Shown one piece after another: positions 25,515 through 34,139 of a stretch of 64,000 nt of DNA. The DNA comes from an uncultured Pseudomonadales bacterium. GTDB lineage: Bacteria > Pseudomonadota > Gammaproteobacteria > Pseudomonadales > Azotimanducaceae. The stretch spans positions 1,674,001 through 1,738,000 of the forward strand of contig OY282455.1 of assembly GCA_958296195.1 (NCBI GenBank), read 5' to 3'. Below the pieces are notes generated by a model that saw only the letters and a list, made by a program, of their open reading frames with translations, had not been told where the DNA came from and did not search any database. The number at the start of each line of letters is the position of its first letter. Within the stretch, counting starts at the first letter, position 1. The position numbers and the translations under genes were made by a program.

Positions 25515-26641
25515 TCTCGCTTCGCCTTCACCAAGCCCTCTCGCTCCAAAATCCTTCTGACTTCTTCGAATCTCGATCGGATTTGCCCCTTAGGAAACCG
25601 CACCTGCCCCAACCCAGCTATGTTGCTGAACTCCTCGCATCCTTCTTCCAACAAAACGATGGCGCGCTTAAAACCGATCTTCCCTTGAAACAGACCAGCT
25701 TCGTGAATAACGTTTAACCGTGCGTGTGAGCTTCCATCACGCCGCTCGTCTTCGCCGGTCATGACTAAAAACGCCATCGCCGCCGAACTCAGCATCTGTC
25801 CAAGGCGGGCGACATGCGACACTCCAGCGACAGGCACTCTATTGAATTCGTCTGTTGGCAGTCGAAGCCGATCTTCGATGAAGTCCTTGAGTTCGCGCCA
25901 TGCAGCAGAGTGACCATGGCCGATGAAGACGTTTGTGCCAGTAGTCGGTTTCGGGCGCAGCATAATTTGCTTACGCGAAAGATGAGATATGGTCTCTTTG
26001 ACAAGCCTGATCAGGCCTACGATTGTTCCCCGTGTGTGGTTCATCGCAACGACTTCAGCGAAAACAGAATAATGGGGTGGCGTTCGTGTTCCTTGACCAA
26101 CTGCAAGGCTGTCGTGAGTAACGAGTTGGCCTTTAGGGCTCAATTGCTTGATGACGTCGCCTGTCCGCATAAGGGCCACATCATTGATTTTTTTTCTAAC
26201 GTCCTCCAAGAATGGATCGTCTTGGTTCATGTGTATTTGGAGAATAGATAACATATCAGACTTGCACACTTCGATTTCCTCGTATGCCTCGTCGTCGAAT
26301 ATGCGAGCCGGGGCCAAGTCGGGATTCCCGGCCCGCTTGTGGATGGCCTCTACGATAATCTCTGGCCTGTACTCCATCCAATGTCCAGAGGTTCGGTTGG
26401 AAAAAGCATCCATGAGCCCCCACCCCTGATCGAAGTGTGCGCTGGATGGCGGGATCTTGAGCCCCTCAAAATAGACGTAGGCGTGATAACCAAGCCATGA
26501 ACCACTTGCCGACTTGCCGACTTCTTCGGCGGACCTTTGCAGCCTCTCAAGTGGTCTTGCTATTTCTGCTTGGTCGCCTCGGTACGCGAGGTTCTCCAAG
26601 CGCGTGGCAATCTGCGCCAATTCGGATACGGCGTCCATCAT
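25511..26641 (-). CDS. TIR-like (Cap12/PF10137-type) nucleotide-binding protein
   Basis: A 376-residue protein. Residues 1-235 are largely helical with no recognised motif. Residues ~236-360 form a TIR-like domain: TGTNVFIGHGHS, RVPVAGVSHVARLGQML, AMAFLVMTGED and NVIHEAGLFQG, where Glu314 is the likely NAD-hydrolysing residue. Then come RAIVLLEEG and the tail FPKGQIRSRFEEV. This is the domain class used as NADase effector in CBASS (Cap12) and related systems. No cyclase gene is visible, so the N-terminal region may sense the trigger itself. It sits 9 bases after the retropepsin stop and overlaps the next frame by four bases. Confidence 0.8.
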   Translation of the reverse strand: MMDAVSELAQIATRLENLAYRGDQAEIARPLERLQRSAEEVGKSASGSWLGYHAYVYFEGLKIPPSSAHFDQGWGLMDAFSNRTSGHWMEYRPEIIVEAIHKRAGNPDLAPARIFDDEAYEEIEVCKSDMLSILQIHMNQDDPFLEDVRKKINDVALMRTGDVIKQLSPKGQLVTHDSLAVGQGTRTPPHYSVFAEVVAMNHTRGTIVGLIRLVKETISHLSRKQIMLRPKPTTGTNVFIGHGHSAAWRELKDFIEDRLRLPTDEFNRVPVAGVSHVARLGQMLSSAAMAFLVMTGEDERRDGSSHARLNVIHEAGLFQGKIGFKRAIVLLEEGCEEFSNIAGLGQVRFPKGQIRSRFEEVRRILEREGLVKAKRE

Positions 26642-26650
26642 ATCTCTCGA

Positions 26651-27151
26651 TCATTCCACAGGCGATGCGCAGGAGTTGACTAAGATGGAGAGAGAAATAG
26701 AGCCGTCTGTACTGTTGTAGACGAGAACCACCGCCTGCAAGAGGTCACGGCAGATGAGCACAATCAAGTTCAGACCGTCAAGATTGGCACCCATAGAAAA
26801 TTCTAGGTCGATGGCGCTAAACCCGGAGATTACGAGCTTGCCGCCGTACAGAGGCACTTCGTGTGTGGCGTGTGATGCGGATGTCATCATTGCCCTGTCG
26901 ATTATCGGAAGTCCGACTCTCGTAGCAGCGCTCTGGCCAATGCATGTTCTGCTGGCCCCGGTGTCGATCAAGGCAAACCCGTTGATCGCCTCCTGTACTG
27001 ACGTCGCTTGCTGCACCCAAATTTGCCGATGCGAATCGGAGATCATCAGTGTTACTGATACAAGCGGCCTGCTCTGCGTGAGACCAGCGGGGGCAGCGAT
27101 AGTTCTGCCCTGTCGATCAGTCGCTTCGGCGCGAAGGTTCAGCGTTGGCAC
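26651..27151 (-). CDS. Retropepsin-like aspartic protease
   Basis: A 166-residue single-domain aspartyl protease. The active-site loop is GFALIDTGASRTCIG with catalytic Asp63. The second hallmark strand pair, LIVLICRDLLQAVVLVYN followed by GSISLSI, matches the (L/I)IGRDxL...V(F/Y) segment of bacterial retropepsins. It would act as a homodimer. No export signal is seen. Its start overlaps the preceding small gene by 13 bases, and the TIR-like gene follows 9 bases later, so all three are probably co-translated. Aspartic proteases are unusual in defence islands. Confidence 0.8.
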   Translation of the reverse strand: MPTLNLRAEATDRQGRTIAAPAGLTQSRPLVSVTLMISDSHRQIWVQQATSVQEAINGFALIDTGASRTCIGQSAATRVGLPIIDRAMMTSASHATHEVPLYGGKLVISGFSAIDLEFSMGANLDGLNLIVLICRDLLQAVVLVYNSTDGSISLSILVNSCASPVE

Positions 27152-27405
27152 TGCAACAGTCCCAAGTTCAGCGCGGGGGCAATCAGCTCCAGCGTTTTGT
27201 CTCCAGTTCGCCGAACTAGGAAAGGACCCTGCCCATACCTGCGGACGCCCTCTGCCACAGCCTCCGATCGACTCTCATAATCGCCGATGACCTTCTCGTC
27301 GCGGATCAACAGAAAGCGATTCGGGTAGATCAGCAGGAGTTGTTGAGCGTACTCGTCATAATAGGCCGTCTCAACGGCCAATAGACCCGTTTCGTTGGCT
27401 TCCAT
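27139..27405 (-). CDS. Small protein partnered with the retropepsin (DUF5678-like)
   Basis: An 88-residue protein. The segment LLLIYPNRFLLIRDEKVIGDYESRSEAVAEGVRRYGQGPFLVR resembles DUF5678-type small beta-alpha proteins. Family members frequently precede a retropepsin gene in bacterial genomes, as here, where the genes overlap by 13 bases. It may be the protease's substrate, inhibitor or chaperone. No catalytic motif is present. Confidence 0.6.
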   Translation of the reverse strand: MEANETGLLAVETAYYDEYAQQLLLIYPNRFLLIRDEKVIGDYESRSEAVAEGVRRYGQGPFLVRRTGDKTLELIAPALNLGLLQCQR

Positions 27406-27656
27406 GACTGTCTTTCCTCAGCGCCCTAGCGGGCAATCTCCAGTAGCGGCCCGCAACAAAGCAACGGTGGCATAAGTTGTCCTTCAACGCAACCACCGGC
27501 ACCGCTCATGCGGAAGGCCGGTTCAACGCACGAACAAGGGAACAATGTGGACTTCCGAAAGGATACAACATGGCGGGAGGCATTGCTGAACTGGGAAGGG
27601 CTCATCCGCATTTTGGCGCTGCCGCTGTCAGTGTGCGCAAAGCACAAGCTTGCTCA

Positions 27657-28257
27657 CTAGAGCGCTAGCCACCCCAGCTCGCGCAGTTCCTCCGCCAGTT
27701 TGGGGCCGTGGCGGGGAATGTCGTCCAGCATCAACTTGAGGATCAGGCAGGCCACCGGGTTCAGGTCGCTGCCGAACGCCTCGCACCCCACCCGCCGTGC
27801 CTCAAGGGGAATGGAGCCGCCGCCAGCGAACGGGTCCACCACCAAGGGCGGCTCCTCACCGTGCGCCGCCTTCACCAAGGCGCGGCTGGCCTTGAGGTAG
27901 GCGGGATTGGACGCCTCATCCCAGTTGGAGAAGTCCGCGATGAACTTCAGCAGGATGTGCCGCAGCCCTTCATCCGATTCGATGGCACCCGTCCATTCCC
28001 GCGCCCGCCCGTGCATGGCAAGTAGAATCCGCCGCGCCTCCTCCTTGAACGCCGCCGGGCAGTGCGCGTCACACGGATCCGGCAGCAACAGCGCCATCAA
28101 CACGGCCAGCGAGGAAGCCAACAGCCGCCGCGCCCACCACAGGTGCAGTGTGGAGGGATGCCCATGCCGAATGGACTTCTCCTGCACCGCATGCCGCGAC
28201 ACCTCCGCGATGGGGAAAGTCCACCTCAGCCAAGCGCTTGCATAGCTTGGGGATCAT
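27657..28257 (-). pseudogene. Frameshifted, truncated DUF1156 methylase copy 3
   Basis: It starts MIPKLCKRLAEVDFP at ATG 28257. One extra A near 28214-28216 (GGGGAAAGTCC where the full copy has GGGGAAGTCC) then shifts the frame, and the methylase sequence continues in another frame from about 28202. That frame keeps the SAM-binding motif DPFAGGGSIPLEA and ends after EELREL with GWLAL, where homology to the full copy stops. By eye the DNA is nearly identical to the full copy (23.2-23.8 kb), so the duplication is recent. Confidence 0.85.
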
Positions 28258-28266
28258 GGGCGCTTG

Positions 28267-28890
28267 CTAGTCGCCATTTGCCGACCAAGCAGGCGGTGGC
28301 CAAGTTTCCGGTCGCTTTCCTATAGCGCTCATCAACGCGCCGAACGAGGTCACCAACTTTTGGAAAGAGCGGCACCTTGCAAAGGCATCCGAAAGGCGGA
28401 ATAAGGCGCTGAATTTCGGTTGGTCTATCGTTTCCTTGTAGCTTATGCCCATGCGCCGCCCCACTTCGCTTTTGGCGTCTCGCGGCACCTCTGGATGCGG
28501 ATGGGGCTGGACGTCCTCTCCGAGCGCTTTGCGGCGCAACGAATCCAGCGTCGCCAAACACCAAGAATCGTACTCTCGATGCGCAATGCACACGGCACAG
28601 GGCACACCCCTTGCCGCCGCGTCCGCCCAATCCTGCCCGTTCGGCCCCAAGTGTGCCGGGCAATCATCATCGCCGTCGAAAAGGATGAGAATGGCTGCGC
28701 AGTTTGGTTTGCCAAGCGCTAAAGCGATGGACCGCGCCATGCCTTCTTCTGTGGCGAGTTCACTCCGTTTTCTGCGAATTGGCCTGCCTATGGCCACGCC
28801 CGATATTTCCCCTTCGGCAAGCAGCCGGCGCAGCAACACCGGAACTGCCGCAACTTCCCCGTGGCCTTCCACTACAGGTTGGATGTTCAT
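28267..28890 (-). CDS. DUF4276 (TOPRIM-like) protein, copy 2
   Basis: A 207-residue DUF4276 protein of a different subgroup from copy 1. It has PVVEGHGEVAAVPVLLRRLL with the lead glutamate, AAILILFDGDDDCPA with the metal-binding acidic cluster, and CIAHREYDSWCLA. It overlaps the preceding ATPase as ATGA, which gives the same ATPase-then-DUF4276 order as the first pair. Predicted role: TOPRIM-type nuclease partner of the OLD-like ATPase. Confidence 0.82.
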   Translation of the reverse strand: MNIQPVVEGHGEVAAVPVLLRRLLAEGEISGVAIGRPIRRKRSELATEEGMARSIALALGKPNCAAILILFDGDDDCPAHLGPNGQDWADAAARGVPCAVCIAHREYDSWCLATLDSLRRKALGEDVQPHPHPEVPRDAKSEVGRRMGISYKETIDQPKFSALFRLSDAFARCRSFQKLVTSFGALMSAIGKRPETWPPPAWSANGD

Positions 28891-30035
28891 GTGCGCTCAG
28901 CGCCATCCAGTGCGTTCGACCTAAGCAGCTCGCCGGCGCCGAATAGGTGCTTCGCCATCGCCCGTTTCACTGAAGGCGCCATCTCATCTATTCGGGTGGC
29001 GCCTTCATCCCAACTGACCAGGCGAAGATGGCGATCTCCAATCCACTTGGCGTCCAATATCTCTGGGCTATGGGTAGTCACCAAAACTTGTGAAGACCTG
29101 CTCGCATCTCGCAGCACATCGAGGATGACGCCCAACGCGCCGGGGTGTACTGATGCCTCCGGTTCCTCGATCACCATCAGCGACGGCGCAGGACTTTGGT
29201 AGGCCGCAACTAGGATGCCAAGCGCCCGAAGTGTGCCGTCGGACATGTCGGACGCGTCGAATCGCGCCTTGCCACCGCGCAGTTTCAGCAGAAATTCAAG
29301 GTTGAGTTCTCCATTGCGCCTTCGAGCCTGCACTTTAGCGACGCCCGGCACCGCACTGGCGAGAAGTTCGCAAATTTCTTCCCAGTCGTCAGGGGAGTCC
29401 TTCCTTATGTGTCTCAACACGCTGGCAGCGTTCCTGCCATCTTCTTCCAACTCCATGTCGCCGTACTGCTCGTGATCGGAGCGTAGCGTGGAAGGATCGA
29501 TGCGATATACGCGCATGTTGGACAGGAAATCGAATACAGGCTCGAAACGTGGATCACCGATCAAGGGGAGGGCCAGGGTGGAACGCGTGACCTTCGGTGG
29601 GTCAATGTCGCCACTCCAACGAGTTTCACGCTCGCTGTTTGTTGGTGCTTGGCGCTTGAACGTCGTTGTGCCGCCGCCGCACTCCCTAATGGAGCAACGC
29701 TCAAGCAAAACTTCCAATCTGTAGTCACGGCGACCGCGCAAGACCAAATCGTATGTAGCCTGTGTGGCGAGATCATCCAAATCGTGCAACACTAGTTGGA
29801 AGCCAATTGCCGAATATCGCCCCTTGGCATGACGGTGTGCCACACTTTCGAATCCACCACGTAGCCGAAAAGCGGCAGTCAACGGCAACACCATCGCCTC
29901 AGAGATGAAGGAAATGGCATCGGTGAAGTTGCTCTTGCCCACACCATTTTGTCCCACCAGAAAGGTGGGATTGTCGAGTTTGATGCTCTCGGAGCGAAAA
30001 CTGCGGTAGTTGTCGAGCTGTAAGCGGTACAACAT
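28887..30035 (-). CDS. AAA15/AAA21 OLD-type ATPase, copy 2
   Basis: About 382 residues from ATG 30035 (MLYRLQLDNYRSF). The upstream extension of the longest frame is not protein-like and overlaps the DUF1016 remnant, so it is excluded. Walker A is GQNGVGKSN (residues 28-36), the signature is SDGTLRALG, and Walker B is SLMVIEEPEASVHPGAL, followed by VLVTTHSPEILD. Compared with copy 1 it has a longer middle region and little sequence similarity outside motifs, so the two pairs were acquired independently rather than duplicated in place. Confidence 0.82.
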   Translation of the reverse strand: MLYRLQLDNYRSFRSESIKLDNPTFLVGQNGVGKSNFTDAISFISEAMVLPLTAAFRLRGGFESVAHRHAKGRYSAIGFQLVLHDLDDLATQATYDLVLRGRRDYRLEVLLERCSIRECGGGTTTFKRQAPTNSERETRWSGDIDPPKVTRSTLALPLIGDPRFEPVFDFLSNMRVYRIDPSTLRSDHEQYGDMELEEDGRNAASVLRHIRKDSPDDWEEICELLASAVPGVAKVQARRRNGELNLEFLLKLRGGKARFDASDMSDGTLRALGILVAAYQSPAPSLMVIEEPEASVHPGALGVILDVLRDASRSSQVLVTTHSPEILDAKWIGDRHLRLVSWDEGATRIDEMAPSVKRAMAKHLFGAGELLRSNALDGAERT

Positions 30036-30156
30036 GGCGGTCTCGGTTACGTCTTGTTCCGCAGCGGATACCGGTGCGGGTGTTCGACGGTCTTGAGGCC
30101 AAGGTCGGTATTCACCTCTGGCCAGTAGAAGTGGTTCGGTGAAGGCCCTTTCATCC

Positions 30157-30624
30157 CTACGTCCCTTCCCCCGCACCGGCGAGATGGCCATTCCCCGCGT
30201 TGAGCTCGCATTTGCTAGACGGTGTCCAGCAATTTGGCGCTTGTTCCAATTCTGCAGACACCGTCTGCAGTTTTCGATCTGCCGCTTCAGGCACCGCTCG
30301 TTCTGGCTGCAGAAAAGGCCAAGCGATATAGAACGCCCGCATCTGCCAGAGGTTGCGGAACGAGAATCCTCGGCCGTAGCGGTGGGAGAGGTCCGCCGCA
30401 AGGCGCTCCACCACCCTGTCGCCGTAGTCACCACGCGCTCTCCCGCCCTGCTCGAACTCCACGATGCGGCGCCCGATCAGCCAGTACGCCGACGTCATGA
30501 TCGCGTTCACCGATTGGGCAGCGGCACGTCTGGCGTCTTCAATGACGTTGGCTACGCCGCCCACTAAGGACGGGTACGCGCCGTTCGGCGCGACGGCTTC
30601 ATCCTGCTTCTTCACGACCTTCAT
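30157..30624 (-). pseudogene. DUF1016 (YhcG-like) N-terminal fragment
   Basis: Residues ~25-105 match the DUF1016 N-terminal domain (AIMTSAYWLIGRRIVEFEQG; RVVERLAADLSHRYGRGFS; RNLWQMRAFY). Full YhcG-type proteins continue to a PD-(D/E)XK nuclease domain of about 150 more residues. Here the frame drifts after LQTVSAELEQ and stops at 155 residues. The nuclease domain is missing. Downstream DNA (30049-30156) encodes a short protein-like piece, FYWPEVNTDLGLKTVEHPHR, of unknown origin. Confidence 0.7.
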
Positions 30625-30635
30625 GGCGCCTTCGA

Positions 30636-33600
30636 TCAGGGTTCGTCCCCGCCCATAGCATACTCTCCCCTCTCGTCGCGCACTTCCATCGGCTGCTTGA
30701 GGGCATTTACGCTCAGATGATAGTGCTTCACGGCGGTCACTTCACGCCAGGGGAACCGCGCCGGGGCGGGGACGGGATCTTGCAGCATTGGTTTCGTGGC
30801 GCAATTGGTCACGATGTACAGCCAGTAGCAGTCTGGACGGTCTTCGGCCACGCGGCGCTCGTTCGGGGTTAGGAGGACGTCGCCGGTTTCGCCCGCCAAG
30901 CCCTTCACCTCGATCAGGCGCAGTTCGCCGGAGCGCAGATCCAAGCTGGTCAGATCGTAGCCGAGGTTCTTTTCGTGGACGTCCTCCACTTGGCGGCCCT
31001 GCGCTTCCTCGTGCTCCGTCACCACGCGCATGGCCGTCATCTCCGTTTCGGGGTGCGGGCGCAGGCGGCGGAGGTCCAGATTCTTGCGCTCGGGATGGGG
31101 CAGCACCAGGGCGCTCGCCAGCCGTTCCACACCCTGCAGGGTGATTGCCCGTTGGCGCTTGAGTTCCTCGCGGCGGCGCTCCCGCCGCGCCAGTGCCTCG
31201 GCATGGCGGGCTTCGGCCTGCGCCAAGCGGGCTTCGGCGGTGGCCACGCCGTTCTCCACTTCCTCGGCGGCGCGGCCAATCTCGGCGTCCGCCCGATGCA
31301 GCACCTCGGTCAAGGAGAGTTCCACATGCTCGCCGATACGCTCCACCTCGGCCAAGCGATCCTTATGCACATCGGTGATGAAGGGTGCCAAAGCCTTTTC
31401 GTGCAGCCAATCGGCGGCTTCCGGCAGGATGGCGACGGGCGGCAGTGTCTTGGGGCTGGAAGTTGGGGCCATGTTGCCGAGAATGTCCGGTTCGCGCAGT
31501 TGCGGCTCGGCGCTGTCCATCAGTTCCGCCGTGAACAGGCGTTCGCGGATGACATGGCCGAGACCGTCCACCGCTCGCGCCCGGTAGAAGTCCAGCCGTG
31601 CCGGGGCCTCATGCGCCAAAGAATGAAAGCAGGCACCTTGGGCGAAGGCGTCCTGGCCCGCGTCTAGGCTGTGCCGGCGCAAGGACTCGAACAGCGGATG
31701 GCCCGGCGTCACCCATTCCAGGTTGTGCTTTTCGGCGGTGTCCCGTTCGGTGGAAAGGCGCGGGTAGCGGGCGGCCAGTTCCGGGTGCTTCCAGTCGGGT
31801 TGGCGTTCGTACTTCTTCAAGCTGGCTGGCACACGGCCAGGGTCGAAGCTGTGCGGCAGGCGGCTTACCGGCTTCAACCGCAAGGTCGCATCTTGAGCAC
31901 ATTCGCGGATGAAGCGGGCGATGGTCTCCGGCACCACACGCCGCTCCTGGGCCTTGGCGCGGCGCTCCGTGAGCATCTCCAGATTCAACGTCTTGGTGGC
32001 CAAGCCCTCCAAAGCGGTTTGGCAGATGGCGCGGAAGTGACCTTCATCCACGTCCTTCAGCAGCAGGTCTTCCAGATCCGCGTCGCCCAGCTTGCCGGCA
32101 TAGTAGTCGCGCAGCACCCGCTCCACCTGCGCGGACGGCAGCACCTCGCCCACCACGTTGAACACCGCGTCGTCGTCCAAGGCGTCGCGGATTTCCTGCA
32201 GCTTGTCGAGCAGGCGTTCCAGCACCCGGCCTTCTATCGTGTTGGCCGCCACGAAGTTGAAAATCAGGCAGTCGTGGCGCTGTCCGTAGCGGTGGATGCG
32301 GCCCATGCGCTGCTCCAGCCGGTTGGGGTTCCACGGGATGTCGTAGTTGAACAGGATATGACAGCACTGCAGGTTGATGCCCTCGCCGGCGGCTTCAGTG
32401 GCCACCAGCACTTGGATGGCGCCTTCGCGGAACTGCTGCTCGGCATGCAGGCGGGTGCCGGGTTCGTCCCGGGCGCCCGGCTTCATGCCGCCGTGGATGC
32501 AGCCGACGTTGAAGCCCCAAGCCTCGAGGTGTTGCATCAGGTGGCGAAGGGTGTCGGTGAATTCGGTGAAAATCAGCAGGCGCTGGGCCGGATGGTCGAA
32601 GAAGCCCTGCTCTTGCAGTGTCTGCCGCAGACGGGATAGCTTGGCCTCTTGACCGGCGCCTTCCACGGCCTTGGCTTCGGCGGCGAGCGCCTGCAGCTCG
32701 GCGATTTCCTCGCGCACCTGTGCGGCGTTGCCGGCCAGCGTGATGGCATCCAGCATCCGCTCCAAACGTTCGCGTTCAGCGTCCTCCAATTCGTCCAGTT
32801 CTTCGAGATCGGGAAGGGTCGGCGGTGCCGTTCGCGCTAGGTCTTGGGCCTGCTGGAGGCCGTCCGCCAAGCGTTTGGCGCGATTCTCCAGGGAGCGGCG
32901 CATGGCGTAGGTGCTTGAAGCGAGGCGGCGTTGGTACAGGGACATCAGGAAGCCCACCGCCCGCGCCCTCGGATTGTCGCCTTCTCTGGCGGCGCGGCGG
33001 CTTTGCGCCTTCACGAACCGGGTCACCCTGTTGTAGAGGTCGAACTCCCCAGCGTCGATTTTGAACGCCGCCGTGCGCGGGATGCGTTTCGTGAAGACTG
33101 GTTTGGCGATCCATTGGCTTTCATGCGACGGGCTCGCCTGGTGCGCCCCCAGGCTGTCTTGCCGCTGCGGGAAATACACCATCGCCTCCTTGGTGCGCCG
33201 CAGATAGAAGGGCGCTTGCCGTCGCTGCATCGCTTCGCGGATGGACTTCACGTCCGCGTAGGCGTCTTGGTCGAGCAGTTGCAGGAACAGGGTGAAGTTT
33301 GCTGGGTCGCCCTTGTGCGGGGTGGCCGTGAGCAGCAGCAGATGGTCAGTGTTGTCACGCAGCATTTCCCCCAGCCGATAGCGCTGGCTCTTGTGGGATT
33401 CGTCGGCGGACATGCGGTGCGCTTCATCCACGATCACCAAGTCCCAATGCACCTGTTTGAGGCCGGGGAGAATCTCGCTGCGCTTGGCTAGGTCGAGGGA
33501 GGTGATCACTTGTTTTTGCTCCAGCCATTGGTTGACGCCGAACTGATCGCGGATGTCGCCGCCCTTGAGGACGAGAAACCGTTCGTCAAACTTCTCCTTT

Positions 33601-34118
33601 AGTTCCCGCTGCCACTGAAACGCGAGATTGGCCGGGCAAACCACCAGCACCCGCTCGATGAGACCGCGCAGCTTGAGTTCGCGGACGAGCAGGCCGGCCA
33701 TGATGGTCTTGCCGGCACCGGCGTCGTCCGCGAGCAGGAAGCGCACTGTGGGCGACTTGAGCAAGTGCTCGTAAACGGCCTCCAGTTGGTGGGGCAGTGG
33801 GTCCACCCGGGAGATGGAGAGACCGAAGTAGGGATCGAATTCGTAGGCGATGCCGAGGGTGTGGGCTTGCAGGGCGAGGCGCAGCAGACGCCCGTCGCCT
33901 TGGTAGGAAAGCGAGGCATCCGAAACGGAGAGGTTGGCGATGTCGGCGGCGGTGAGCGTGACGCGGCGGAATTGCTCGGACCTTGTGCCGACCAAACCGA
34001 CCGCCCAAGCGCCGGAGCCATGGGGACGGACGGTTTCCACCCGCATGGGCTCCGCAAATTGTGGGCCGACTAGCGTCTGTCCTTCTTGAATGGCGGATGC
34101 AGCGGCTACGGATGGCAT
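30636..34118 (-). CDS. SNF2-family helicase with C-terminal DUF3883
   Basis: A 1160-residue DEAH-type superfamily 2 ATPase. Walker A is DDAGAGKTI (131-139), the DEAH box VIVDEAHRM is at 228-236, and motif III is LLTATPHKGD. The helicase C domain has LIFTEFTDTLRHL, VATEAAGEGINLQ and NRLEQRMGRIHRYGQ. Charged coiled-coil segments follow, and the end is a DUF3883 domain (LRLIEVKGLAGETGDVLLTPNE). DUF3883-bearing helicases of this size are found with DUF1156 methylases and DUF499 ATPases. It is the first gene of the minus-strand array. Confidence 0.88.
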   Translation of the reverse strand: MPSVAAASAIQEGQTLVGPQFAEPMRVETVRPHGSGAWAVGLVGTRSEQFRRVTLTAADIANLSVSDASLSYQGDGRLLRLALQAHTLGIAYEFDPYFGLSISRVDPLPHQLEAVYEHLLKSPTVRFLLADDAGAGKTIMAGLLVRELKLRGLIERVLVVCPANLAFQWQRELKEKFDERFLVLKGGDIRDQFGVNQWLEQKQVITSLDLAKRSEILPGLKQVHWDLVIVDEAHRMSADESHKSQRYRLGEMLRDNTDHLLLLTATPHKGDPANFTLFLQLLDQDAYADVKSIREAMQRRQAPFYLRRTKEAMVYFPQRQDSLGAHQASPSHESQWIAKPVFTKRIPRTAAFKIDAGEFDLYNRVTRFVKAQSRRAAREGDNPRARAVGFLMSLYQRRLASSTYAMRRSLENRAKRLADGLQQAQDLARTAPPTLPDLEELDELEDAERERLERMLDAITLAGNAAQVREEIAELQALAAEAKAVEGAGQEAKLSRLRQTLQEQGFFDHPAQRLLIFTEFTDTLRHLMQHLEAWGFNVGCIHGGMKPGARDEPGTRLHAEQQFREGAIQVLVATEAAGEGINLQCCHILFNYDIPWNPNRLEQRMGRIHRYGQRHDCLIFNFVAANTIEGRVLERLLDKLQEIRDALDDDAVFNVVGEVLPSAQVERVLRDYYAGKLGDADLEDLLLKDVDEGHFRAICQTALEGLATKTLNLEMLTERRAKAQERRVVPETIARFIRECAQDATLRLKPVSRLPHSFDPGRVPASLKKYERQPDWKHPELAARYPRLSTERDTAEKHNLEWVTPGHPLFESLRRHSLDAGQDAFAQGACFHSLAHEAPARLDFYRARAVDGLGHVIRERLFTAELMDSAEPQLREPDILGNMAPTSSPKTLPPVAILPEAADWLHEKALAPFITDVHKDRLAEVERIGEHVELSLTEVLHRADAEIGRAAEEVENGVATAEARLAQAEARHAEALARRERRREELKRQRAITLQGVERLASALVLPHPERKNLDLRRLRPHPETEMTAMRVVTEHEEAQGRQVEDVHEKNLGYDLTSLDLRSGELRLIEVKGLAGETGDVLLTPNERRVAEDRPDCYWLYIVTNCATKPMLQDPVPAPARFPWREVTAVKHYHLSVNALKQPMEVRDERGEYAMGGDEP

Positions 34119-34139
34119 AAACAGCTAGACTCTCGACTC

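Noticed and set aside
26651-27151. Retropepsin as part of a retroelement or retron
   Set aside because: No reverse transcriptase or msr/msd-like sequence is present in the island; the protease is of the stand-alone bacterial type.
30036-30434. N-terminal extension of the second AAA15 ATPase
   Set aside because: It is low-complexity, overlaps the DUF1016 remnant in another frame and lies before the family's normal start at MLYRLQLDNY.
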